In this document: piece after piece, positions 15,595 to 22,477 of the stretch
Numbering within the stretch: position 1 is the first letter of the stretch
Layout: every line of letters begins with the position of its first letter
Notes under the pieces: model-generated
Databases searched by the model: none
Seen by the model: only the letters and a program-made list of their open reading frames with translations
Told to the model about the DNA's origin: nothing
Origin: a virus
Strand: one strand, 5' to 3'
DNA: 27,323 nt
IMG/VR virus record: IMGVR_UViG_3300031658_000089
Span: 1 to 27,323 of that record
Translations under genes and position numbers: made by a program

Positions 15595-16227
15595 ATGCCA
15601 AGTAATGCACCAGATGGTCGGGGAGCAGAAGCAAGCAATGAAGGCGGGGGTGAGGTCAGTGGTTTAGATGATCGTGATTTAGCAGGACTATCCGATGCAA
15701 ACCTAGCAGCAGAGGTAGCGAAAGACAAGGAAGCAAAGGAGCAGGGGTGGAAGACTATGGCCTTTAATGTGTTGGGGACATTGGTGGGCTTAGGTCCCGT
15801 GGGTATGGCCCTCGGACACCTCTCTCTGGGTAACCAAGCTACAGCCGCTGGTATAGGAGCTTCGGTTGCGGGACTAGGGCCGATTGGTTCTATGGTGGCC
15901 TCTGCGGTCGCTTCAGATAACCCAGAAGATGCCGCAATGGGAATGTTGAATTCACAGGTAGCTGGCATAACGGGTAATATTACAGGTGATGTAGTGGGGG
16001 GTTTAACTAATAGCGGCCTTGCCTCCATGGGTACTTCTGCAATAGTGGGGGATCAAGTCGAAGGTATGATGAATAGCGCACAAGCCGGTCAAAGCACCCC
16101 CACGCAGAACCAAGGTTTATCCAATCAAGCACAGAGTTTAGCAGAGGGGCGCGGAAACACACGTTATACAACAAGAGGTATGTTTAACCCTTACATGAAT
16201 ACATACGTAAATAGGAATTTAACATGA
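15595..16227 (+). CDS. Internal virion / ejection candidate, glycine-rich and hydrophobic
   Basis: The 210-residue protein has an acidic head (SGLDDRDLAGLSDANLAAE), two Gly/Ala-rich hydrophobic stretches (about 54-78 and 80-106) and a polar Gln/Ser tail. It is the first of four genes between tail and lysis modules that correspond in position to the T7 internal core genes. Hydrophobic Gly-rich segments fit a protein that enters the cell envelope during DNA delivery. GGGGAAGG before ATG is a strong ribosome binding site. Confidence 0.6.
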   Translation: MPSNAPDGRGAEASNEGGGEVSGLDDRDLAGLSDANLAAEVAKDKEAKEQGWKTMAFNVLGTLVGLGPVGMALGHLSLGNQATAAGIGASVAGLGPIGSMVASAVASDNPEDAAMGMLNSQVAGITGNITGDVVGGLTNSGLASMGTSAIVGDQVEGMMNSAQAGQSTPTQNQGLSNQAQSLAEGRGNTRYTTRGMFNPYMNTYVNRNLT

Positions 16228-17228
16228 GTATATTTGATCCTACAGTAATGGACACACGGAATAATACAGCCTCCATGTTCCAACCATACACGGTGACCAC
16301 GGGAACGGGAACAACCCAAGGTACAGTTGGTGGCAATTTTGGCACTCAACTTAGCGGTCCCTTAAATACAGTTTCAAACATGTCAACTGTGGGTGCGGGG
16401 CAGTCCCAAGCGGCACTTCAGGACTCCATGGCGCAGAACCAAGGCCAGTTCAGTAACCCAGTGTTTAACTCGGCTAACCAAGGGTTGGTGGGGGGAATGC
16501 AAGGTGCCAACTTTATGGCACCCGCCTTTGATATTAACCAAGCCACTGATCAATATTTCCAGCAGGGTATGGATGTGCTTAATCCCGCATTTGCACAACA
16601 GAATGCCAACCTCGCTCAGTCCCTTCAGGGTTCCGGTCGCGGTGGTCTAATGTTAAGCTCTGGTGCCATGGGTGCTGGCGGTGGCGGCATGGTTAATCCC
16701 GATATGTATAACACGGGCGCAGCCCAGAATAATGCACTGGCTAACCTATATCAGCAGTCACGACAGTCTGCGCTTGGTGAACAGAATCAGATGTTTGGTC
16801 AAGGACTAACCGCAGAGCAACAACGGATGAATGCAGGGGGGCAATTGTTTAACCAAGACCTCGCAACGGGTCAGCAGAACTACAATCAGAACCTTGGTGG
16901 TTTTGAAGCCAACCAAGCTCAAATGAATAACCTGTCAAATATTAATCAACAACAGATGGCAAACCTTGGTTTGTTTGGTACGCTTGAAAATAACCTATTT
17001 TCTCAAGGTCTTGCGGCTGAACAAGTCCGTAGTGGTGCAAATGCGTCAAGTATGTATAACCCACAAACACAGGAGAGCCTCCCGTCCAGTTTGGCTGGTG
17101 CCGCAGTTGCCGGTCTTGCGGGAAATGCTAACATTGGCGCGATGACGGGTGGTATGTGGGATGCTATTAAGCAAGGAGGGTCTGACGCTTTCGGCTCCTT
17201 GCAAGATATGTTCAGCTCTCGTTCATAG
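16224..17228 (+). CDS. Internal virion / ejection candidate, Gln/Asn/Gly-rich
   Basis: The 334-residue protein overlaps the previous stop by 4 bp (ATGA). It is remarkably rich in Q, N, G and M and poor in charge, with runs such as GAGGGG and repeated NQxL/QQxL patterns (QNYNQNLGGFEANQAQMNNL) that suggest long helices. The C-terminus (SLAGAAVAGLAGNANIGAMT) is hydrophobic. Similar low-complexity proteins occur among internal or DNA-transfer proteins of marine podoviruses. No enzymatic motif is seen. Confidence 0.6.
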   Translation: MSIFDPTVMDTRNNTASMFQPYTVTTGTGTTQGTVGGNFGTQLSGPLNTVSNMSTVGAGQSQAALQDSMAQNQGQFSNPVFNSANQGLVGGMQGANFMAPAFDINQATDQYFQQGMDVLNPAFAQQNANLAQSLQGSGRGGLMLSSGAMGAGGGGMVNPDMYNTGAAQNNALANLYQQSRQSALGEQNQMFGQGLTAEQQRMNAGGQLFNQDLATGQQNYNQNLGGFEANQAQMNNLSNINQQQMANLGLFGTLENNLFSQGLAAEQVRSGANASSMYNPQTQESLPSSLAGAAVAGLAGNANIGAMTGGMWDAIKQGGSDAFGSLQDMFSSRS

Positions 17229-17279
17229 TAAAGAAAAGGCTGGTCCTTTAATAATTATTTTAAGTACGGAGATACAAAG

Positions 17280-18608
17280 ATGGCACAGAACCTATTTGGT
17301 ACATCACTGGCTGAGGTACAAAAGGCGGCATTTGACGCGCAAGAAAGACGGAGACAACAGGCGGGTCTTATGTCGGGTCAAAACTCCCAGAGTCCGGCAT
17401 TAGCCTCTGGTTTAGGGCAAGCTGTATACCAGATGGCCTCAACCATGGGTAGCGGGGGTGGGTTAACTGCGGCAGAACAACGCGCAACGCAGCAAGAAAT
17501 AAAGAGTAAACACATACAGACGCTTTTTGCCGACCCCAAAGGCACACGGGAAGAAAAGATAGAACTTGCTAATCAGTTAGTAAATTCCGGTAATGAATTT
17601 GGTGTGAACGTAGGTAGATATTATGGTAAAAAATATAGCGATGAGATTCGAGAAGAAACTAGACGGAGCGAGCTAGCCTCTAAGTTAAAACTGAATGCGG
17701 ATATTAGATTAGAAGACCAACAACAGAGATTGTATGGATATAAGCTGGGTCCGAAGGGCAAATACGTGTTTGATGGCTCCGCGGTTACTGGTGATATTAA
17801 TACTGACCATCCCATTGAAGGTCGTTATTATAGCACTAAGTCTCCCAACACTAACGGCATAGCGATTACCAATACTCTTGGTGGGGAAGCTTATGATCAA
17901 AAGCTTATGGATGGGACCATAAAGGTCCTACGAGAAGGGTTAGACGATGTAAAGAATTCAATTCGCAGCCTACGTACTTTTAGTAAAGCGTCCCAGCAGT
18001 TGGATGATCCCGAAACTAAAATATTTTTAGGTGCGGGTTCTGAAATACGGACGAACCTACTAAAGGCGTTTGATGCGGTTGGTTTGGGTAGTCCTGACTC
18101 AAAGAAAGCCATTGCTGATACCGAGGCGTTTCTAGCGTTGATGAATCAGAGTTCCGCTGATTTACTTGCATCGGGAGCCTTCGGAGCAGGAACGGGTATA
18201 TCAGACCGCGACTTGAAGGAAGTCAAGAAGATTGTAGGTGCTTCGCAAGGGCTTACCAAGGACGGAATTAAACTTATCCTGAAGGTACGGGCTGCAATGG
18301 AAATTCATAAGATTAAGGAATATGAGACAGGCTTGGATTTACAAAAACCAAGGGTGTGGGGCGCCGTAGACCAAGAAAAAGCCTTCTTTTATAGGTCGCA
18401 AGCAATCCCCAAATACTGGCAACAGCCCGACCCAAAGGGTGAAGACTCCTCCAGAGGAAAAGGGTGGGTAGTGACAAACAGCCCAGTACCGATTACCGAC
18501 GAAGATTTGAAAAATGTTAAGGTGAGTAGTGACATGGGCGGTACTAAAGTTGTTACCGACGTTGATGCATTTCTTAACGAACTAGCAGCCCAGACTAAGG
18601 AGGACTAA
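17280..18608 (+). CDS. Internal virion protein candidate
   Basis: The 442-residue protein follows a 51-bp gap and has GGAG eight bases before ATG. It is largely helical: a Gln/Arg-rich start (FDAQERRRQQAGLMSGQ), a charged coiled-coil region around residues 100-150 and a helical domain about 215-340 with LLASGAFGAGTGISDRDLKE. No transglycosylase signature such as a catalytic E in an SLT motif is visible. Its location with the two neighbours suggests a core or ejection protein. Confidence 0.6.
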   Translation: MAQNLFGTSLAEVQKAAFDAQERRRQQAGLMSGQNSQSPALASGLGQAVYQMASTMGSGGGLTAAEQRATQQEIKSKHIQTLFADPKGTREEKIELANQLVNSGNEFGVNVGRYYGKKYSDEIREETRRSELASKLKLNADIRLEDQQQRLYGYKLGPKGKYVFDGSAVTGDINTDHPIEGRYYSTKSPNTNGIAITNTLGGEAYDQKLMDGTIKVLREGLDDVKNSIRSLRTFSKASQQLDDPETKIFLGAGSEIRTNLLKAFDAVGLGSPDSKKAIADTEAFLALMNQSSADLLASGAFGAGTGISDRDLKEVKKIVGASQGLTKDGIKLILKVRAAMEIHKIKEYETGLDLQKPRVWGAVDQEKAFFYRSQAIPKYWQQPDPKGEDSSRGKGWVVTNSPVPITDEDLKNVKVSSDMGGTKVVTDVDAFLNELAAQTKED

Positions 18609-18609
18609 A

Positions 18610-20673
18610 ATGGCAACTCAAGCTGAAGTTAACGTAGCAAAGAGGGTGTTAACCGAGAAAATACGTGATGCTCTGAACGGGGGGAATAGAGCACGGGCTG
18701 AAACTCTGGGTAGACAGTACCTAAAGTTAGAAGCCCTTGTTGCCGCAGACCCAAGATTGGGAGACATTAAATTACAAAATTCAGGGGGCGAAGAGGTGTT
18801 GGAGGCGAGTTCTGACACAGTTGTTGACCCTTCGGATGAATCACAGTCGCCGCCAGAGATAATGGCGGACATACCCGACCTCAGGACCACGCCCTCGGAG
18901 AGAGCCATGTTCACATCGGCCCTTGGTCGTGCCTCAGTGTCCTCTGGCGACACTAACAGGAGTATGGATGGTGGTAGGGCTAGTGGTTTGGGTAGTCCAC
19001 AGGCGACTGATAACACGTACTTTAACCAGTACCCGCGAGAGGGTTCACAAGAGGTTATCAAGCAGTACACGGATGTTGGTCTAAGAGCCGATCAAATACA
19101 AAGAATGGACCCAACGGTGACGGATCGGGAATTAGACCAAAGCGGTGTATCTCGGGGACTTGATGCGTTTAATGTAGGCTCAATTTACGGCCCAGATTCA
19201 AGTGTGGGTCGCATTGCGAGAGCATGGGGTCTACGTGAGGATGAGTGGGATGCTATGAAAACACGGTATGCTACAGGGGAGACAAGCACTCTATCAGGGG
19301 CCACTCAAATCGTAGGTAAGCAGTTTGCTGGGCGTTTGATGGATGTGGTGGGTGTAGGAATGGTGGACGCTATGAAAATGGTTGTACCTGACTTTATCGA
19401 GTCTCCTATTGCCGCTAAGATGGTAGAGGGGTTTGAGTACGTTGGTGGCACAGGTTTTGGTAAAGACGTTCTTGCAACTTGGAATTCTTTTGACGAGAAC
19501 GAAAAGGCTAACTGGGAATCACTTGGAAACTTTGCCTCTATTTTTACCTCCGCAAAATTTAACCCAAAAGTACCACGGGGTGATTTAATGAGAATGAATC
19601 AGCTAGGTAAGATGTTTGACCCCCCAAAAACACACGGGCTTAAAAAGATAGACGCAGCTAACCTTGGTGTTCGCAGTTCTGAGAATCAGGCGGTTTTAGA
19701 TACCGTGAGTAAAATAAAAGGGATTAACCCGTATACCGGACCCTTTGCGAGTCGGTGGAAAAAGAACATTCAGGTCATCAACGGTCTTAGGGGGAAGGGC
19801 GGTGAGTTCAACAAGATTGAGGCGTTGTTACAAAAACAACTCAGAAAGGTACGTATACCACTACGGGTGGAAGCTGTTAAAAAACAAATAACCACAAGTG
19901 TAAACAATTATATTGCTAATAAGGGCAGTTCGGTGTTTGCTGGGGATAAGGCCATACGGGCTTCGTTTGATGTACATATTACTAAAATGATGGCATTGAT
20001 AGATGAGAATGCAGACGCAATGGGTAACATTCCAGCATCTTCTTTACTGGTAGCTAGACGGGCCTTAGATCGCTCCATTCTTGCCTCTAAACCAGACGCT
20101 ATGACGCCAAAATTTGAAACCGCAGGATCGGCAGCAACGCGGGTTACACGTATATCAACTAAAGAAATATTAGAAGAGGCCGTAAATGCTTCTGGGACAA
20201 GTTTGTTTAGTAGAAAACAAAAAAGCATACTTCCCACATTTAAAAGGTTCAACCATACGTTACTAGCCTTTGATAACTTACTTGAGAATTCGCTAGAGCA
20301 GAAGAGTCTTTTCGATTCAGTAATTAAGGGAGCAACCAACCACCCCATTTTATCGTTTACCATAGCTTCTGCGTTGGTTACAGCAGGATTTACCCCCAGT
20401 GCCGAAGGTTTAGCGACTGTTGGGGCGGCGGCGTCTTTATTAGCTGGGACAGCGGCCACTCGGGGAGTGTTGAGTCGGAAGTACCCTGCGGTGCTACAGG
20501 GTGCGGTTATGCGTCCAATAGATAAGGGTATTGAAGTAGTTGAAGACACCATTGGGCAAAAACCGACCAATCTAATGCGTCAGTTTACTCCAAGAGCCAT
20601 CGTGCAAGAAGGCGTGGATCGTACAAACGAGGAAATTCAATACCGCAAGCGGCGGGGTATGTTTAATGGGTAA
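18610..20673 (+). CDS. Large internal virion protein candidate
   Basis: The 687-residue protein is the largest of the four core candidates. AAGGAGGAC directly before ATGG is an excellent ribosome binding site that overlaps the previous stop. Residues about 1-50 are helical and basic, about 60-170 are low-complexity and acidic, and about 330-560 are helical and charged. A hydrophobic Ala-rich segment at about 577-618 (ILSFTIASALVTAGFTPSAE, then TVGAAASLLAGTAAT) could insert in a membrane during ejection. T7 gp16-type core proteins are twice as long, so it is not a simple counterpart. Confidence 0.6.
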   Translation: MATQAEVNVAKRVLTEKIRDALNGGNRARAETLGRQYLKLEALVAADPRLGDIKLQNSGGEEVLEASSDTVVDPSDESQSPPEIMADIPDLRTTPSERAMFTSALGRASVSSGDTNRSMDGGRASGLGSPQATDNTYFNQYPREGSQEVIKQYTDVGLRADQIQRMDPTVTDRELDQSGVSRGLDAFNVGSIYGPDSSVGRIARAWGLREDEWDAMKTRYATGETSTLSGATQIVGKQFAGRLMDVVGVGMVDAMKMVVPDFIESPIAAKMVEGFEYVGGTGFGKDVLATWNSFDENEKANWESLGNFASIFTSAKFNPKVPRGDLMRMNQLGKMFDPPKTHGLKKIDAANLGVRSSENQAVLDTVSKIKGINPYTGPFASRWKKNIQVINGLRGKGGEFNKIEALLQKQLRKVRIPLRVEAVKKQITTSVNNYIANKGSSVFAGDKAIRASFDVHITKMMALIDENADAMGNIPASSLLVARRALDRSILASKPDAMTPKFETAGSAATRVTRISTKEILEEAVNASGTSLFSRKQKSILPTFKRFNHTLLAFDNLLENSLEQKSLFDSVIKGATNHPILSFTIASALVTAGFTPSAEGLATVGAAASLLAGTAATRGVLSRKYPAVLQGAVMRPIDKGIEVVEDTIGQKPTNLMRQFTPRAIVQEGVDRTNEEIQYRKRRGMFNG

Positions 20674-20705
20674 CATAACTAGAAACTTTACTAGGGGAGA
20701 ATAGC

Positions 20706-21065
20706 GTGGGCGATATATCGGCAAACTTTAGTAGGCACGAATTTAGTTGCAAATGTGGTTGTGGGTTTAGTGTTGTTGATGCAGAATTAATTAAACTGCT
20801 TGAATTGAGCAGAATACAGTGGGGCGCAGCAGTAACAATTAATAGTGCTGCTAGGTGCGAATATCACAATAACTTTATTGGTGGCGCAAAGAATTCACAG
20901 CATTTGCTAGGCACGGCTGCTGATTTCAAGGTACGAGGGGTTGAGCCAAAGGTGGTATACGAATGGCTCACGGCGCAATACCCAAAGACCTACGGCATGG
21001 GGTTGTACAATAGCTGGGTTCACCTAGATGTACGTCCAGTTAAGGCTCGATGGGACACAACTTAA
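20706..21065 (+). CDS. Endolysin, peptidase M15 (D-Ala-D-Ala / L-Ala-D-Glu type)
   Basis: The 119-residue enzyme starts at GTG 20706, with AGGGGAG eight bases upstream. It carries the M15 zinc site SQHLLGTAAD (64-73; H66 and D73) and WVH (104-106; H106), with SAARC (47-51) before it. Such peptidases cut peptide links in peptidoglycan. An unusual SCKCGCGF (14-21) near the N-terminus has three clustered cysteines, also common in phage M15 proteins. There is no signal peptide, so release needs a holin. The next gene encodes a membrane protein that may serve. Confidence 0.9.
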   Translation: MGDISANFSRHEFSCKCGCGFSVVDAELIKLLELSRIQWGAAVTINSAARCEYHNNFIGGAKNSQHLLGTAADFKVRGVEPKVVYEWLTAQYPKTYGMGLYNSWVHLDVRPVKARWDTT

Positions 21066-21080
21066 TAAAGGAGACATAAA

Positions 21081-21227
21081 GTGTTAGGCATGATTAATGA
21101 TTTGTGGCCCATAGCTGTGAGCTTTGTAACTTTAGTAATCGTGTTGGCTAAGATGTCAAACAACATTGATATGCTAAAAGAAAAGGTTAAAGTTTTATTT
21201 GAATTCCATAATAGGAGAGACAAGTGA
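21081..21227 (+). CDS. One-pass membrane protein beside the endolysin (holin or inner spanin candidate)
   Basis: The 48-residue frame starts at GTG 21081 with GGAG eight bases upstream. Residues about 7-23 (DLWPIAVSFVTLVIVLA) form one membrane segment, followed by a basic, helical tail (KMSNNIDMLKEKVKVLFEFHNRRDK). This resembles small class II/III holins or the start of an inner spanin. Position directly after the endolysin supports a lysis role. Its stop overlaps the next start (GTGA). Confidence 0.65.
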   Translation: MLGMINDLWPIAVSFVTLVIVLAKMSNNIDMLKEKVKVLFEFHNRRDK

Positions 21228-21505
21228 AGGATAGTAGGTTAGCAAAGGTGGGGGTCACGGGTTATAACAAGCCCAAGAGAACACCCTCGCATGCAAAGAA
21301 GAGTCATGTTGTTGTTGCCAAGGAGGGCGACACCATCAAGACAATCCGCTTTGGGGAACAGGGGGCATCAACCGCTGGCAAACCCAAGGCTGGTGAGGGT
21401 GACAAGATGAAGGCCAAGAGAGCCAGCTTCAAGGCACGACACGGTAAGAACATCGCCAAGGGCAAGATGTCTGCGGCATATTGGGCTGATAAGGTGAAAT
21501 GGTAA
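21224..21505 (+). CDS. Small basic phage protein (DUF6321-like)
   Basis: The 93-residue, lysine-rich protein starts at GTG 21224 overlapping the previous stop, with GGAG ten bases upstream. The C-terminal half (RASFKARHGKNIAKGKMSAA, then YWADKVKW) is a conserved-looking pattern seen in many cyanophages and pelagic phages that I recall as DUF6321. The central part RFGEQGASTAG is also typical. Its function is unknown. The strong positive charge suggests nucleic acid or virion association. Confidence 0.75.
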   Translation: MKDSRLAKVGVTGYNKPKRTPSHAKKSHVVVAKEGDTIKTIRFGEQGASTAGKPKAGEGDKMKAKRASFKARHGKNIAKGKMSAAYWADKVKW

Positions 21506-21654
21506 TGGGATTATACTCTAACATACACGCTAAACGGAAGCGCATTAAAGCAGGGTCGAAAGAAACAATGAAGAAGGTGGGTGCAAAAGGAGCGCCCACC
21601 AGTAAAGACTTTAAACAGGCGGCTAAAACCGCAAAGCGGAAGGTGAAGAAATGA
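21505..21654 (+). CDS. Very small basic protein, phage family of unknown function
   Basis: The 49-residue frame begins on the stop of the preceding gene (TAATG at 21503-21507). It reads MGLYSNIHAKRKRIKAGSKE, then GAKGAPTSKDFKQAAKTAK. Almost a third of residues are K or R. The start pattern GLYxNIHAKRxRI and the GAPT segment recur in marine phage genomes to my knowledge. It ends in ATGA with the next start, so the three small genes form one coupled unit. Confidence 0.7.
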   Translation: MGLYSNIHAKRKRIKAGSKETMKKVGAKGAPTSKDFKQAAKTAKRKVKK

Positions 21655-21824
21655 AGGGCGTTAAGCACTACTTAAAGAACGGCACTGAATACAAAGGTGT
21701 CACTCACAAACATGAGGGTAAACTAATGACAGGCAAAACACACACAGCATCAGCTAAATATTTAATCCATGCGGCTAAACCAACGAGCAAGCCTAAGAAG
21801 AAACGGACTAAGCCTTCTTACTAG
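21651..21824 (+). CDS. Very small basic protein (KGVKHYLKNGTEYKG family)
   Basis: The 57-residue frame starts at ATG 21651 overlapping the previous stop by 4 bp. It reads MKGVKHYLKNGTEYKGVTHK, then GKLMTGKTHTASAKYL and a Lys/Pro-rich tail. The KHYLKxGTxYKG and TGKTHTxSAKxL words are those of a widespread small phage family of unknown role. It is the last + strand gene, and its final 17 bp overlap the end of the opposing HNH gene. Confidence 0.7.
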   Translation: MKGVKHYLKNGTEYKGVTHKHEGKLMTGKTHTASAKYLIHAAKPTSKPKKKRTKPSY

Positions 21825-22422
21825 AGATACCATTCCACAGAGCCATACTGCGGTTGCCTTTAGATAGATTCCATACAGCAGGAACTACTTGAAGGTTAGC
21901 CGCAGAGTTTAAGCCGCAAGCATCGGGGTGTTTCACAGGTACGATATGATCTACGTGCCATATACCACCCATGATTTCCTCGCGTAGTCTAGCTAATATA
22001 AAAGCCTCTTCCAGTGCAAACTTATCATGGTCTGTCATGTGATAGTTAGATACCAAGGCTCTACGCTCGGCATTTCGTCTACCATGCGCTGCCTTGTTAG
22101 CCGTATAATACTTCTTCTGCTGCGCTGCTATATATTCCTTATTATCTAGTCTCCATTTCTTCGCTTGTGCTTTGACGGCTTCCGTATCAGCCTCATAGCG
22201 TTTCTTCTGCTGTGCTAATATGGCTTCCTTATTAGCCTTATAGTATTTCTTCTGCTGTACTGATATGGCTTCCTTATTTTCTAGTTTGTATTTAGAAACC
22301 TGTACTGATATGGCTTCCTTATTAGCCTCATAGTATTTCTTCTGCTGTACTGATATGGCTTCCTTATTAGCCTCATAGTATTTCTTCTTTTGCGCTGCTA
22401 TATCTTCGTCAGTCATTCCCAC
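21808..22422 (-). CDS. HNH endonuclease with a seven-fold 15-residue repeat arm
   Basis: The 204-residue protein starts at GTG 22422 (AGGA eight bases upstream; an ATG two codons later is possible). Residues 15-119 consist of seven 15-residue repeats of the type YYEANKEAISVQQKK, a basic helical arm that probably tracks along DNA. The C-terminal nuclease has WHVDHIVPV (155-163; catalytic D158, H159) and N172, N176, N185, N190 in the spacing of phage HNH enzymes. Its isolated position at the junction of converging modules, after a palindrome, suggests a free-standing homing-type insertion. Confidence 0.85.
   Translation of the reverse strand: MGMTDEDIAAQKKKYYEANKEAISVQQKKYYEANKEAISVQVSKYKLENKEAISVQQKKYYKANKEAILAQQKKRYEADTEAVKAQAKKWRLDNKEYIAAQQKKYYTANKAAHGRRNAERRALVSNYHMTDHDKFALEEAFILARLREEIMGGIWHVDHIVPVKHPDACGLNSAANLQVVPAVWNLSKGNRSMALWNGISSKKA
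22066..22380 (-). repeat. 45-bp tandem coding repeats, seven units
   Basis: Counting leftward from 22380 in steps of 45 bp, each unit encodes 15 residues with the core ANKEAI. Units 1, 2 and 4 are nearly identical at DNA level (GATATGGCTTCCTTATTAGC on the + strand recurs), whereas units 5-7 are more diverged. This gradient suggests recent expansion at the N-terminal side of the HNH protein. Confidence 0.85.
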
Positions 22423-22442
22423 TTGTATTATCCTTTAGTAAC

Positions 22443-22468
22443 GAGAGGTATACAATTGTATACCCCTC
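22443..22468. promoter_or_regulatory. Perfect 18-bp palindrome GGTATACAATTGTATACC with outer GAG/CTC arms
   Basis: Positions 22447-22464 are a perfect palindrome, extended across one mismatch by GAG/CTC (22443-22445 and 22466-22468). It lies between the RNR stop (22478) and the HNH start (22422). There is no T tract on either side, so it is not a standard terminator. It could be an operator, a protein-binding or cleavage site, or a processing hairpin that protects the RNR message. Confidence 0.6.
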
Positions 22469-22477
22469 TAGTTTAAC

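Noticed and set aside
15546-16028. 160-residue open frame on the - strand
   Set aside because: Antisense to the Gly/Ala-rich internal virion gene; Pro/Ala/Ser-rich shadow with no start signal.
18618-19070. 150-residue open frame on the - strand
   Set aside because: Antisense to a well-supported gene with a strong start; no motif and no promoter on that strand.
19908-20570. 220-residue open frame on the - strand
   Set aside because: It lies entirely antisense to the large internal virion gene, has no ribosome binding site and shows low-complexity composition typical of an antisense shadow.
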